From Magnetococcales bacterium (GTDB taxonomy: Bacteria; Pseudomonadota; Magnetococcia; Magnetococcales; Magnetaquicoccaceae), in assembly GCA_002753095.1 (NCBI GenBank), contig PDZU01000007.1, positions 1-61,307 on the forward strand: DNA of 61,307 nt. Reading direction: 5' to 3'. Below, piece by piece: positions 36,134 through 45,348 of the stretch (position 1 is its first letter; every line of letters begins with the position of its first letter). The notes beneath the pieces are model-generated. The model saw only the letters and a program-made list of their open reading frames with translations. It made no database searches and was not told the DNA's origin. The translations under genes and the position numbers were made by a program.

Positions 36134-36675
36134 GCACCACCATCACCCCTTTGCTCAGCGAACAGGAGATCCATGACCGGGTCGTTGCCCTGGCCGCCGA
36201 GATTGCCCCCCAGCTGCAACCGGGCACGGTGATCGTCGCGCTCCTCAAGGGCGCTTTTGTCTTTGCTGCCGATCTGTTGCGTGAACTGTCGCGCCACGCG
36301 CCGGAGATCAACCTGGATTTCATGGTACTCTCCTCCTACGGCAACGACACCCGCAGCAGTGGCCGGGTCATGATCAAACTGGACTGCCAACATTTGGTGG
36401 AGAACCAGGATGTTTTGCTCCTGGACGATATTCTGGATAGTGGCAATACGCTGACCTTTGCCATGGAGCACATGCGCCACAAGGGGGCGCTGCGGGTACA
36501 CTCCTGTGTTTTGCTCGACAAACCGAGCCGTCGTCAAACACCGTTTACGGCGGATTTTGTTGGTTTTACCATCCCGGATCTTTTTGTGGTCGGCTATGGC
36601 ATCGACTATGCCGAACGCTACCGGGAGTTGCCCTATATTGGCCATCTGGTGGAAGAGTGCGTTACCTGTGAATAG
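36130..36675 (+). CDS. hpt: Hypoxanthine phosphoribosyltransferase
   Basis: A 181-residue purine salvage enzyme making IMP (and GMP) from base and PRPP. The PRPP-binding loop is VLLLDDILDSGNTLTFAMEH; the N-terminal VIVALLKGAFVFAADLLREL and C-terminal PDLFVVGYGIDYAERYR also fit. Cytoplasmic. The downstream haloacid dehalogenase family gene starts inside its last codons. Confidence 0.93.
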   Translation: MSTTITPLLSEQEIHDRVVALAAEIAPQLQPGTVIVALLKGAFVFAADLLRELSRHAPEINLDFMVLSSYGNDTRSSGRVMIKLDCQHLVENQDVLLLDDILDSGNTLTFAMEHMRHKGALRVHSCVLLDKPSRRQTPFTADFVGFTIPDLFVVGYGIDYAERYRELPYIGHLVEECVTCE

Positions 36676-37357
36676 TCCGTTGCAGGCCGAGGCTCTGCTG
36701 TTTGATCTGGATGGCACGTTGGTTGATTCTGCCCCGGATCTGTGCGGGGCCATGAACCATGTTCTGCAGCAGCGGGGAGTACCGCTGCTGGCGCTCCCGC
36801 AGGTACGCCATCTGGTCGGGGATGGGGCGCGCACCCTGTTGGCGCGTGGTTTTTGGGGGGAAGAGGCCCAGGCACCTGTGGATGATCCTGGCTTTGAGGA
36901 GGCTGTGGCCCTGTTCATGGCCTACTATCGTCAGCACCTGACCGACAACACGCAGCCCTACCCTGGGGTTTTGGCCATGTTGCACCATTTTCAGCGGCAG
37001 GGCATGCCCATGGCGGTGGTCACCAATAAGCCGGAGGCCATGGCGCACAGCATGTTGCAGCAACTGGAGCTGAGTCCATTTTTCAGCCATCTGCTGGGCG
37101 GGGACACCTTGCCGCAGCGCAAACCCGCCCCGGAACCGTTGCTCTATCCGTTGGCCCATTGGCAGATTGCGCCACAGCGGGCGGTGATGGTCGGCGACTC
37201 TCTGACCGACCTGCTGGCTGCGCGTGCCGCCGGTTGCCCGATGGTCTGGATGACCCATGGTTACAGCCGTGGCATCTCCCCCGCAAGCGTGCATCCTGAT
37301 CGGATCCTGGATCATTGCGATCAACTGCCCGCTTGTATTGTTTTTTCTGCATCTTAA
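36668..37357 (+). CDS. gph: Phosphoglycolate phosphatase (HAD family)
   Basis: A 229-residue haloacid dehalogenase-type phosphatase: motif I FDLDGTLVDSAPDL, motif II VVTNKP, motif III lysine in QRKPAPEP, motif IV VMVGDSLTDLLAARAAG. It removes 2-phosphoglycolate, a product of oxygenase activity or DNA repair. I chose the GTG at 36668 because motif I begins 11 residues later and GGTGGAAGAG lies upstream; it overlaps hpt by 8 bp. Other small-molecule HAD phosphatases look similar. Confidence 0.86.
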   Translation: MNSPLQAEALLFDLDGTLVDSAPDLCGAMNHVLQQRGVPLLALPQVRHLVGDGARTLLARGFWGEEAQAPVDDPGFEEAVALFMAYYRQHLTDNTQPYPGVLAMLHHFQRQGMPMAVVTNKPEAMAHSMLQQLELSPFFSHLLGGDTLPQRKPAPEPLLYPLAHWQIAPQRAVMVGDSLTDLLAARAAGCPMVWMTHGYSRGISPASVHPDRILDHCDQLPACIVFSAS

Positions 37358-37390
37358 GCGCACCATTTCGCACCCCTGAAAGAGAGCACC

Positions 37391-38275
37391 ATGACCACCA
37401 CTCCATTGAAGTTGGGTATTCCCAAAGGCAGTCTGGAACAGGCCACCATCGAGTTGTTTGCCCAGGCTGGCTGGCACATCACCCCTTTTTCCCGCAACTA
37501 TTTCCCTGTGGTGGATGATCCAGAGCTGAGTTGCTCGCTGGTACGTCCGCAGGAGATGGCGTTGTATGTGGCCGACGGCACCCTGGATTTGGGACTAACC
37601 GGACAGGATTGGATCCGGGAGCGGGCTTGTGAAGAGAAGGTCACCCCCATCTCTCTGCTGGAATATTCCAAAAGCTCCAACAAGCCGTGTCGCTGGGTAT
37701 TGGCGGTGCGCAAGGAGTCGTCGATTCAATCCCTGGCGGATCTGCAGGGCAAGCGTATTGCCACCGAATTGGAAAATGTCACCCGCAAGCATCTGCTGGA
37801 ACATGGGGTAGAGGCGGAGGTGATCTTTTCCTGGGGGGCCACCGAGGCCAAGGCGGTGGAGGGGTTGGTCGATGCCATCGTGGAGATTACCGAAACCGGT
37901 TCCACCATCCATGCGCACGGTCTGCGCATTGTTGCTGACGTGATGCAGACCAGCACCTGCCTGATTGCCAACCCTGCCGCCTATGCCGATCCCTGGAAAA
38001 AGGAAAAAATCGATCAGATTGCTCTGTTGCTGTCTGCCGCCCTGACCGCCCGGCACAAGGTCATGCTCAAGATGAACATCCCATCGGCCAACCTGCAGAA
38101 AATACTCCCCTTTTTACCCAGCCTCAATGCCCCAACCGTCAGCCATCTCTCGGATTCTGCCTGGCTGGCGGTGGAAACGGTGGTTGACCGCACGCAGGTA
38201 CGCGGGCTTATTCCGCAGTTAAAATCGGCTGGCGCAGTAGGTATACTGGAATATGATCTGAAAAAAGTGGTATGA
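37391..38275 (+). CDS. hisG: ATP phosphoribosyltransferase, long form
   Basis: A 294-residue first enzyme of histidine synthesis. It starts LKLGIPKGSLEQATIELFAQ; has PQEMALYVADGTLDLGLTGQ and VDAIVEITETGSTIHAHGLR; and a C-terminal regulatory domain (KMNIPSANLQKILPFLPSL onward), so it is the long, HisZ-independent form usually inhibited by histidine. Other his genes are not nearby. It closes the metX-metW-hpt-gph-hisG series. Confidence 0.93.
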   Translation: MTTTPLKLGIPKGSLEQATIELFAQAGWHITPFSRNYFPVVDDPELSCSLVRPQEMALYVADGTLDLGLTGQDWIRERACEEKVTPISLLEYSKSSNKPCRWVLAVRKESSIQSLADLQGKRIATELENVTRKHLLEHGVEAEVIFSWGATEAKAVEGLVDAIVEITETGSTIHAHGLRIVADVMQTSTCLIANPAAYADPWKKEKIDQIALLLSAALTARHKVMLKMNIPSANLQKILPFLPSLNAPTVSHLSDSAWLAVETVVDRTQVRGLIPQLKSAGAVGILEYDLKKVV

Positions 38276-38293
38276 TGCAACATGGATGGGGGT

Positions 38294-38310
38294 AGTCTGT
38301 CCCACAGACT
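38294..38310. repeat. Short perfect hairpin after hisG
   Basis: AGTCTGT-CCC-ACAGACT, in the 92-bp gap between hisG and oadG. There is no T-tract, so it is not a clear terminator. Confidence 0.5.
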
Positions 38311-38367
38311 GCTCCTCATCCCTGGCGCTTAACCGCTTCGCCTGCTGGATAGGGAGCTGAAATTTCT

Positions 38368-38601
38368 ATGTATGGTCTGGAGTTGCTTCTGGTTGGAATC
38401 GCTCTCCTGTTTGCCTGGACCGCCCTGCTTTACCGTTTGCTCGGCCAACTGCCCCGTCTTTGTGCGCGCTGGGCAGGCAGCAGTTTGCCTGTCACCGCCC
38501 CCTCCCCTACTGCACAAGACCCCATGGAACAGGAAAGAATTGCTGCCATTGCCATTGCCGTCCACCTATACCGAACACGGTCACGCCATGAATCACCTTA
38601 A
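38368..38601 (+). CDS. oadG: Na+-pumping decarboxylase gamma subunit (OadG-like)
   Basis: A 77-residue small membrane protein: one N-terminal span (YGLELLLVGIALLFAWTALL), a short polar linker, and a C-terminal amphipathic stretch EQERIAAIAIAVHLYR resembling the OadG tail. It lies just before the alpha and beta subunit genes, the order seen in oad operons. OadG links the alpha and beta subunits in the membrane. Similarity in so short a protein is limited, so the call leans on context. Confidence 0.8.
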   Translation: MYGLELLLVGIALLFAWTALLYRLLGQLPRLCARWAGSSLPVTAPSPTAQDPMEQERIAAIAIAVHLYRTRSRHESP

Positions 38602-38667
38602 ACATCACACTTGCAGGCTCTCTGCCTGCGAGAGATCTCCCTGAGTTTGGGCGAGGAGTTCGACGTT

Positions 38668-40491
38668 ATGGCCAATAGAGCCTTAGGAATCACCGAAGTC
38701 GTGTTGCGCGATGCCCATCAGTCGTTGCATGCCACGCGGATGCGCATTGATGACATGTTACCCATTGCTGCCCAACTGGATCAGGTTGGTTACTGGTCCA
38801 TAGAGATGTGGGGTGGTGCCACTTTTGATGCCTGCATTCGTTTTCTGGGGGAGGATCCCTGGGAGCGGTTGCGCAGTCTGAAGGCGGCCATGCCCAACAC
38901 CCGCATGCAGATGCTTTTTCGTGGCCAGAATATTTTGGGTTACCGTCATTATGCGGATGACGTGGTAGAAAAATTTGTGGAGCGGGCGGCGGTCAACGGT
39001 ATTGATGTATTTCGTATTTTTGACGCCATGAATGATGTGCGCAATTTGGAGACGGCCATTCGTGCCACGTTGAAGGTAGGCAAGCATGCGCAGGGTGCGC
39101 TCTCTTACACCCTGAGCCCGGTGCATGATGTGGCCTATTGGGTAGACATGGGCAAGCGTCTGGAGGATATGGGCTGTCATTCGTTATGCATCAAGGATAT
39201 GGCGGGTCTTTTGAAGCCGTTGGTGGCTTATGAGTTGGTTTCCCGGTTGAAGGAGACCATTGCGCTGCCGATTGCTTTGCACAGTCATGCCACCACGGGT
39301 CTTTCCACGGCAGCGATCATCAAGGCGGTGGATGCGGGTTTGGACATGGTGGACACGGCCATTTCGTCCATGAGCATGACCACGGGTCATTCGGCCACGG
39401 AGTCGATTGTGGCCACGTTCCAGGAGACGGAGCGGGACACGGGGTTGGATTTACAGAATCTGGAGCAGATTGCGGCTTATTTCCGGGATGTGCGCAAGAA
39501 GTATGTCACTTTTGAGGGTGGCTCGCGTGGGGTAGATGCGCGCATTTTGCTGGCGCAGGTTCCGGGGGGCATGCTGTCCAACATGGAGAGCCAGCTCAAG
39601 GAGCAGGGAGTTTTGCACAAGATGGATGCGGTGTTGGCGGAGATTCCTTCTGTGCGTCAGGATTTGGGTTATCTGCCGTTGGTGACGCCGACCTCGCAGA
39701 TTGTGGGCACGCAAGCGGTGCTCAATGTGGTATTGGGGGAGCGTTATCGGACCATAGCTAAGGAGACGCAGGGGGTATTGCGTGGCGAGTATGGTGCGAC
39801 GCCGGCGCCGGTCAACGCTGCGTTGCAGGCGCGGGTATTGCAGCCTGGGGAGAAGCCGCTCACCTGTCGTCCGGCGGATTTACTGCCGCCGGAGATGGAC
39901 AAGTTGACGGCGGAGTTGCAGGCCAGTGCGTCGGCCAAGTCGATTCAGCTATCTGATTCGGTGGTAGATGATGTGTTGACCTATGCGCTTTTTGCGCAGG
40001 TTGGCATGAAATTTTTGGAGAACCGTCACAATCCGAAGGCGTTTGAGCCGAAGCCTGCGGCGCAGAGCGAGGGGAGTGCGCCGAGCAAGTCTGCTCCGGC
40101 CAAGGCAGCGGCGGCCCCGGTAGCGCATGCGGGTATTGAGCATTATCGGGTTGTGGTCAATGGGCATGTATATGATGTTGAGATTGGTTTGGAGGGTAAT
40201 ATCACCTCGACTCCGGCGCATCATCATCGCACGGCGGCCACGCCGCTCAACACGACCACGGTAGAGGCTGGCAGCAAGGTAGAGGAGATCCCGGCGCCTT
40301 TGACGGGGACAATTACCAAGATTTTGGCTCATCCCAATGAGACGGTGCAGTCTGGCCGTGTGGTGTTGTTGATGGAGGCGATGAAGATGGAGACGGAGAT
40401 TCGCGCCCCGCATGCTGGGCGTATTATTGCCATTCCGGTGCAGGTAGGTGATACCGTGCAAACCGGTGATGTGCTCTTTTTACTGGCCTGA
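38668..40491 (+). CDS. oadA: Oxaloacetate decarboxylase alpha subunit (biotin carboxyltransferase)
   Basis: A 607-residue protein: an N-terminal carboxyltransferase barrel ([56 protein letters not shown]), then a helical linker domain, an Ala/Pro/Ser/Lys-rich linker near residues 460-490, and a C-terminal biotin domain with EAMKMETEI, Lys 573 being the biotin site. It transfers CO2 from oxaloacetate to biotin; OadB then decarboxylates it to pump Na+. ATG 38668 has GAGGAG upstream. Pyruvate carboxylase subunit B is similar, but the OadB and OadG neighbours decide. Confidence 0.92.
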   Translation: MANRALGITEVVLRDAHQSLHATRMRIDDMLPIAAQLDQVGYWSIEMWGGATFDACIRFLGEDPWERLRSLKAAMPNTRMQMLFRGQNILGYRHYADDVVEKFVERAAVNGIDVFRIFDAMNDVRNLETAIRATLKVGKHAQGALSYTLSPVHDVAYWVDMGKRLEDMGCHSLCIKDMAGLLKPLVAYELVSRLKETIALPIALHSHATTGLSTAAIIKAVDAGLDMVDTAISSMSMTTGHSATESIVATFQETERDTGLDLQNLEQIAAYFRDVRKKYVTFEGGSRGVDARILLAQVPGGMLSNMESQLKEQGVLHKMDAVLAEIPSVRQDLGYLPLVTPTSQIVGTQAVLNVVLGERYRTIAKETQGVLRGEYGATPAPVNAALQARVLQPGEKPLTCRPADLLPPEMDKLTAELQASASAKSIQLSDSVVDDVLTYALFAQVGMKFLENRHNPKAFEPKPAAQSEGSAPSKSAPAKAAAAPVAHAGIEHYRVVVNGHVYDVEIGLEGNITSTPAHHHRTAATPLNTTTVEAGSKVEEIPAPLTGTITKILAHPNETVQSGRVVLLMEAMKMETEIRAPHAGRIIAIPVQVGDTVQTGDVLFLLA

Positions 40492-40507
40492 TGCTGGGTT
40501 TGGGCGT

Positions 40508-41674
40508 ATGGAATCTCTCTCCCTGTTCTGGCAAGGCACTGGAATTGCCCAGGTAAGCTGGGGCTCTTTACTGATGGTGGGGATGGGCAGCCTGTTGCTG
40601 GTGCTGGCCATTCGCCAGGGATTGGAGACCATCTTCTTGTTTTCTCTTGGCTTTGCGGCTGTTTTGGCCAACATGCCTGGTTCCACGTTGGCTGAGCCTG
40701 GGGGCATGTTGTACACGCTTTATGAGGTTGGCATACGTGACGGCATTTTGCCTGCGTTGGTGCTGCTTGGTGTAGGAATTTTGGCTGATTTTGCGCCATT
40801 GATTGCGATGCCGGCGTTATTGTTTATTGGGGCGGCGGCGCAGTTGGGTATATTTGTCACATTTTTGTTGGCGTTGGGTGTTGTGGGTAGTTTTGGGCAT
40901 TCCTTCAACATTCTGCAGGCGGCGGTAGTTGGCATAGCGGGTGGGGCCAATGTACCCACTTTGGTGTTTGCGGCGGACCGTTTGGCACCGGAGTTGATTG
41001 GCATTGCGGTGGTAGCCATTCATGTGGCGGTAGTATTGCTGCCGTCTTTGCAGTCTGTGTTAGCGGTGTTATTGACCAGTGAGCAGGAGCGGCAGGTTGT
41101 GATGGGGGGGTTACGGCCTGTTTCTGCCTGGGAGCGGATTCTTTTTCCGGTGATGTTGTTGGTGACTTGTTTGTTGTTATTGCCATCGATTGCGCCGTTG
41201 TTGGCGCCGTTGGCCTTTGGCAATTTGATGCGGGAGTCGGGCATGATTGGGCGGGTATCGACTGGGCTTAGTCCGGCGGCTCATTCTGGCTTGTTATCAT
41301 TAGCCACATTGTTGTTGGGATTGGCGATTGGTGGGCGTTTGACACCGGATCGTTTTTTCTCTGTGGAGGCGGTGTGGTTGATGGTATTGACGATCGTTGC
41401 TTTTGGCGTAGGAAGTGCATCGGCATTTTTAATGGGCAAGTGGTTGCACCGGCGGTCGGCGGGTATGGTGAATCCGTTGTTGGGGGCGGCGGGTGTAGCG
41501 GTGGTACCGATGGCGGCGCGCATGGTACGCAAGTTGGGGGCGGAGGATGTTCCGCCCATTGAGTTGCCTGCGCCGATGCTGGCGTATGCCATGGGCACCA
41601 ACATGGCTGGATTGTTGAGTGCGATTGTAGCTGCTGGCATATTGATCAGTCTGCTTGCGGGTAAGTCCTGGTAG
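40508..41674 (+). CDS. oadB: Na+-pumping decarboxylase beta subunit (membrane)
   Basis: A 388-residue polytopic membrane protein with about nine to eleven spans. Key OadB segments are GVGILADFAPLIAMPALLFI (the conserved Asp), GAAAQLGIFVTFLLAL and FGNLMRESGMIGRVS. It couples decarboxylation of carboxybiotin on OadA to export of Na+. The start at 40508 fits the family N-terminus and lies 16 bp after the oadA stop. Confidence 0.92.
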   Translation: MESLSLFWQGTGIAQVSWGSLLMVGMGSLLLVLAIRQGLETIFLFSLGFAAVLANMPGSTLAEPGGMLYTLYEVGIRDGILPALVLLGVGILADFAPLIAMPALLFIGAAAQLGIFVTFLLALGVVGSFGHSFNILQAAVVGIAGGANVPTLVFAADRLAPELIGIAVVAIHVAVVLLPSLQSVLAVLLTSEQERQVVMGGLRPVSAWERILFPVMLLVTCLLLLPSIAPLLAPLAFGNLMRESGMIGRVSTGLSPAAHSGLLSLATLLLGLAIGGRLTPDRFFSVEAVWLMVLTIVAFGVGSASAFLMGKWLHRRSAGMVNPLLGAAGVAVVPMAARMVRKLGAEDVPPIELPAPMLAYAMGTNMAGLLSAIVAAGILISLLAGKSW

Positions 41675-41887
41675 GGGGCAGGGGTTATGTGATACGGGTG
41701 GAATCATTTTCCGCCTGACTCTGGAGCCGGCAAGAAGGTTTCGGAGTTGACTGCCGGCTTTAGTTGCTGGTGGGTAAACGACCAGGGAAGGAACTGTATG
41801 GCATCATGACCACTCTGAGAAGCTGATTGGCAGTTTGAGCTTGTCGAGTATGGATGTCTCTCATAACGTTTGAAGCGAGGTCCCAAT

Positions 41888-42196
41888 ATGGAAATCAAGT
41901 TGGAAGGTCGTCAGGTGGAGTTGGGCGAGGAGTTATGTGAACGGATTCGCAACCGCATGACGAGTTTGGATCAACGGTTTGGGCCGATTACCCATGCTCG
42001 GTTGAGTGTGGAGCGTAGTGTCCGCAAGATTGAGCAGCGTGCCAAGGTGACTGCCGTGGTGCATATTTCTGGCACCACTGTGACGGTTACCAAGGAGAAT
42101 CCTACGGTTGTGGCGGCAGTCAACGAGGCTTTGGAGACACTTAGCCTGGAGTTGGCTGAGCATGTGGAGAAGACCAAGAAGAGTCATCGGGATTGA
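41888..42196 (+). CDS. hpf: Ribosome hibernation promoting factor (HPF/RaiA family, short form)
   Basis: A 102-residue beta-alpha-beta-beta-beta-alpha protein: MEIKLEGRQVELGEELCERI, LDQRFGPITHARLSVERS, then ENPTVVAAVNEALETLSLEL. It binds the 30S subunit in stationary phase to inactivate ribosomes. It lacks the long C-terminal extension, so it is the short type. A strong terminator follows. Confidence 0.88.
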   Translation: MEIKLEGRQVELGEELCERIRNRMTSLDQRFGPITHARLSVERSVRKIEQRAKVTAVVHISGTTVTVTKENPTVVAAVNEALETLSLELAEHVEKTKKSHRD

Positions 42197-42222
42197 TTTT
42201 TCTTGGTGTCTTGAGATTTCAG

Positions 42223-42255
42223 CCGGGGATCTGGGGATCCCCGGTTTTTTTTTAT
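42223..42255 (+). terminator. Rho-independent terminator after hpf
   Basis: CCGGGGATC and GATCCCCGG pair around TGGG, directly followed by a run of nine T and more T-rich sequence. It is the clearest intrinsic terminator in the window. Confidence 0.92.
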
Positions 42256-42275
42256 TTTCTTTTCTTTTTGTGATG

Positions 42276-42480
42276 CGGGTCCAGGGAGCTGGCTCCCTGG
42301 TGGGTCCAGGGCGAAGCCCTGGGACTTTATCTTTTGCTTTTATCTGTTGCCTTTGGCGCGCTTTTCACAGTAAGCCGATGCGTATTTTGCATCGGCTTAA
42401 GCGCCTAATTGACGCAAGCTGTGCGGAGTGGCGCGCTTTTGGGCGCCACTCCGCACAGCCTCCCAATGGGTTTTGCCCAT
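42276..42480 (-). repeat. Mosaic palindromic repeat, copy F (second module type)
   Basis: Reverse orientation of the right half of copy B: closing hairpin CCAGGGAGCTGGCTCCCTGG; CCAGGGCGAAGCCCTGG; 11-bp stem TAAGCCGATGC/GCATCGGCTTA; a 17-bp stem at 42418-42434/42443-42459; and AATGGGTTTTGCCC. Lies between convergent hpf and mshP-like genes, after the hpf terminator. Confidence 0.9.
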
Positions 42481-42488
42481 CGAGGGGA

Positions 42489-43718
42489 TTATTTTTCGGC
42501 CAAGCTACCCACAGACAGGTGTACGGGTGTATTGAGCATCACGGCGTTGACGGCTGTCATTGCTGCATTGTCATACAAAACGGTCATTGGCGATGCCACA
42601 GTGATTGTCCCCTGACTGAGCCAAGCACCATTCAACCACCAAGAGCCTGCGCTCAATTGGGCTGTTGTAGCGCTTGCAGCGACGATCACGCCCTCCATGG
42701 CAAAGTTCCCGCTACTCCATTCCATGTTATAGGCTGTTCCGGGCCAGGGGGGTGTCACGCCATCGGCGGCGTGTGTGTACCAAGTTACGTTACCTGGTTG
42801 CCCGATGCCGGAGTTGATTTGCAGGGTACCTTCGTTACGGAGAAATTTGACGTGCAGGTTGGTCCCTGCGCCACTTGTTTGCACGATGGCTGTCACGCCG
42901 GATTGCACCCAGAGGGCATCGATATAGTAGTCTCCGGGGGTCAGGTTTACTGTTGCCGACGAGGCCAGGGTAATATTGCGGTATTGACCGGGGAGCAGGG
43001 CGTACACTCCGGTTGGGGTAACATCGGTGCTGGCTCCGGTGATAAAGCTGAAGGCAGGAAATTGATATTTTTCGCTCTCCCGACTGGGGCTGACGAAGAG
43101 CATCACCCCTTCGTTATCGACTGCATTGCACTGCGTCTCCCATGGGGGAACATTGCGGGTACACTCTTCGGTTGGCGCTCCATTCCACGCCAGCACATCA
43201 CCGCCGCCACCGTTGATGGTGATGGCGGCCACCCCAGGCTGGGAAAAATCGGTATTGGCTGCATACAGTGGGGCAAAACCGACTTTGCAGCGGATCTGAT
43301 CCCAGACCATACCTCTTTGGCCGCTGGCAGTGCTTAGAGTGGGTGTGGCTGTTTGGCTTTGGATCTGCCGGTAGGGTGGTGTTGCGGCAGGAAAATTATT
43401 GACAATTAAGGAAAATTCTCCAGAGGCCGCGCCAACCGTCAAGGTGCCACTACCCGGCAAAGCCGTATAATCACACTTGTTTGCCGACAAGGCGTTGGCC
43501 AGTTCAGAACGGAGCACCTCCTGCAACGACTCCTGCAGATAAAAACTCTGCATACCCTGCACATGTAGCTGCGTTACCCCTGCTGCGCGCATGGTCAACT
43601 GTAACAGCGCGGATACCAAGGCGGAGGCCATGACAATTAGGGTCAGAGTCAGTAACAGGGCGGAACCATGCTCCCGTTCTTTTGCCGGGCAATCGATCCT
43701 CGGCAGTCGATTCATCAT
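42489..43718 (-). CDS. MSHA pilus-type biogenesis protein MshP/PilX-like
   Basis: A 409-residue protein with an N-terminal hydrophobic helix after a short basic leader (SALLLTLTLIVMASALVSALLQ), as in PilX/MshP proteins that lack a classical pilin cleavage motif. The rest is an exported beta-rich region with low similarity to anything I recognise; it may carry an MshQ- or PilX-like large domain. It is the last of four genes on this strand, in mshC-D-O-P order, each overlapping the next by ATGA. Stops just before repeat copy F. Confidence 0.7.
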   Translation of the reverse strand: MMNRLPRIDCPAKEREHGSALLLTLTLIVMASALVSALLQLTMRAAGVTQLHVQGMQSFYLQESLQEVLRSELANALSANKCDYTALPGSGTLTVGAASGEFSLIVNNFPAATPPYRQIQSQTATPTLSTASGQRGMVWDQIRCKVGFAPLYAANTDFSQPGVAAITINGGGGDVLAWNGAPTEECTRNVPPWETQCNAVDNEGVMLFVSPSRESEKYQFPAFSFITGASTDVTPTGVYALLPGQYRNITLASSATVNLTPGDYYIDALWVQSGVTAIVQTSGAGTNLHVKFLRNEGTLQINSGIGQPGNVTWYTHAADGVTPPWPGTAYNMEWSSGNFAMEGVIVAASATTAQLSAGSWWLNGAWLSQGTITVASPMTVLYDNAAMTAVNAVMLNTPVHLSVGSLAEK

Positions 43719-44233
43719 GGATTCCTCGGCACAATGGCGCTGCGCAAGGTGACACTCTGCCCCTCGAATTGATCAATCGCCTGGGTTACCGTCAGTTGTA
43801 CGGAGATCAAACGGTAGGGCATAAAACGATTGCTGACATCGCTTTCATCGCTGACCGAAAAACTGCCAACAATGTTCTCTGCCACAACGCCGCTCTGGGC
43901 ATTGTGTTGGACAACCAGGGTATTATCCTGAAAGCTCAACGTGACCGCATCGCCATCGCTGTTGGTAAACTGTACCGAGGCAGAATTAAGAGCCAACGGG
44001 GTCACCGTGGCCTGCAACCCGTTGCGCAATTCACGACTGATCCGCTCCATCGCCAAACGCGCCACCGCATCCGCACGCTGAATCGAAGTGCCCAACAAAA
44101 ACGATTGATAACCACTCACCAAAACCGGCGTGCCAACCCCAACGATCAAACCCAGAATGATGATCGTCAACACCATCTCCAGCAGGGTGAAACCACCGCG
44201 CTGCCGCAGAGGCAAGAGACGAAGCCGCTTCAT
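43715..44233 (-). CDS. mshO: MSHA pilin-like protein MshO
   Basis: A 172-residue type IV pilin-like (pseudopilin) protein. The leader MKRLRLLPLRQRGG is cut before FTLLEMVLTIIILGLIVGVG, the pilin helix with Glu at mature position 5. It is a minor component placed third in the coupled mshC-D-O-P series. ATG 44233 was chosen as it overlaps the mshD stop; the open frame extends further upstream antisense to no real gene. Confidence 0.82.
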   Translation of the reverse strand: MKRLRLLPLRQRGGFTLLEMVLTIIILGLIVGVGTPVLVSGYQSFLLGTSIQRADAVARLAMERISRELRNGLQATVTPLALNSASVQFTNSDGDAVTLSFQDNTLVVQHNAQSGVVAENIVGSFSVSDESDVSNRFMPYRLISVQLTVTQAIDQFEGQSVTLRSAIVPRNP

Positions 44234-44655
44234 AACACCATGACCCAGGATTGGCTGATAAACCCACCCGAAGGCATTGTCACAGTAACAGTTACCTGGG
44301 TACACTGCGTGGCGGCAGCCGGGCAGTGCAACGAACCAGCACTCAAAGGCGTATCCATCGTCGCAACAGCACAAGAAAATGTGCCACCATTCAATACCAC
44401 CGTCGCCCAAGGACAGCTTACCAGTTCGGCAGCCACAGGAGGGGCATTCATCCAGTGCCGCCGCCGCGCCTGCAACTGCTCCAATACCTCCTGAGCCAGA
44501 AAATTGGCCTGCATCGCCTCCCGGTTCAAGGTCGGTGCCTGCATGGCCGTCACCGCCGCCGCACCTAAACCTCCTACTACCAGACCAATGCTGATAATGG
44601 TGACCAATACCTCAATAAAGGTAAATCCTTGGGACAATGCAAAACGCCTCCGCAT
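44230..44655 (-). CDS. mshD: MSHA pilin-like protein MshD
   Basis: A 141-residue pseudopilin: leader MRRRFALSQG, then FTFIEVLVTIISIGLVVGGL with Glu 5. The C-terminal half includes a pair of conserved-looking cysteines (LVSCPW, FSCAV). Start ATG 44655 overlaps the mshC stop as ATGA. Confidence 0.82.
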   Translation of the reverse strand: MRRRFALSQGFTFIEVLVTIISIGLVVGGLGAAAVTAMQAPTLNREAMQANFLAQEVLEQLQARRRHWMNAPPVAAELVSCPWATVVLNGGTFSCAVATMDTPLSAGSLHCPAAATQCTQVTVTVTMPSGGFISQSWVMVL

Positions 44656-45089
44656 CACGGCCCCTGCACCAAACCAGTCAACGCCAGAACCGTAACCGTC
44701 GATACCCCGCCCCTCGCATCCGTCAACGTAATGGCCGTGTCCGCACTATCCCCCATGGGATAGAAAAAGGGTACGTCAAAAGCAGAAAAAGTCACGTTTG
44801 GCACGGATACCTGCGTCCCAGAAATGGCCACACCAGCGCCATCATGCATCACATAATTGGAGGAATCCAACCACAGCAAACGACACGTCTGCCCCCGGTA
44901 CAACGCACACGCCTGCGCCGCCTGCAAATCCCCCATCAACTGCCGGGCAACAGCAACCCGATCCAAATCATTGGGTACCTCCGAAGTCGCCGTGGCCGTC
45001 AACAAGGCAATGATCACAATCACCATGACCAACTCAATCAGAGTGAAACCTCCTTGACGCAAGGATTGTGCAGATGGATGACTGTTCAC
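44655..45089 (-). CDS. mshC: MSHA pilin-like protein MshC / GspH-type pseudopilin
   Basis: A 144-residue pseudopilin with FTLIELVMVIVIIALLTATA after the leader NSHPSAQSLRQGG. The body (LMGDLQAAQACALYRGQTCR) resembles GspH/FimT-like proteins. I chose GTG 45089 with GGAGCGG upstream, because the longer open frame would translate through repeat copy G. It begins the coupled mshC-D-O-P series. Confidence 0.78.
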   Translation of the reverse strand: MNSHPSAQSLRQGGFTLIELVMVIVIIALLTATATSEVPNDLDRVAVARQLMGDLQAAQACALYRGQTCRLLWLDSSNYVMHDGAGVAISGTQVSVPNVTFSAFDVPFFYPMGDSADTAITLTDARGGVSTVTVLALTGLVQGP

Positions 45090-45162
45090 AAGGAAAATCC
45101 GCTCCAGGCGGGAGGGGAAGAAGGTGCAATCTAAAAACTTACTTAAATTCGAAAGGTTAATC

Positions 45163-45319
45163 GTCGGGCTCCGCCCTCCCAAAGCGTGCCCCTGCGGGGC
45201 ACAAATTTGGGCGCGCTGCGCAGATTTGGCTGCGCCAAATCTGCTTCGGTAAAAAGCGCGCCATTTCAGCAGGGCTCCGCCCTGCACCCGCCAGGGGAGA
45301 TAATCTCCCCTGGACCCCA
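45163..45319 (+). repeat. Mosaic palindromic repeat, copy G
   Basis: Same orientation and module order as copy A: GTCGGGCTCCGCCCTCCC, GTGCCCCTGCGGGGCAC, GGGCGCGCT/AAGCGCGCC around the inner hairpin GCAGATTTGGC-TGC-GCCAAATCTGC, AGGGCTCCGCCCTGC, and closing hairpin CCAGGGGAGATAATCTCCCCTGG. It lies between mshC and the HD-GYP gene, both on the minus strand. Confidence 0.9.
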
Positions 45320-45348
45320 TGTTATTTTAAAAGATTATTTATTATGGA

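Noticed and set aside
44655-45320. 221-codon frame for the MshC-like pilin
   Set aside because: Its N-terminal 77 codons translate repeat copy G; the GTG at 45089 gives a normal pilin leader.
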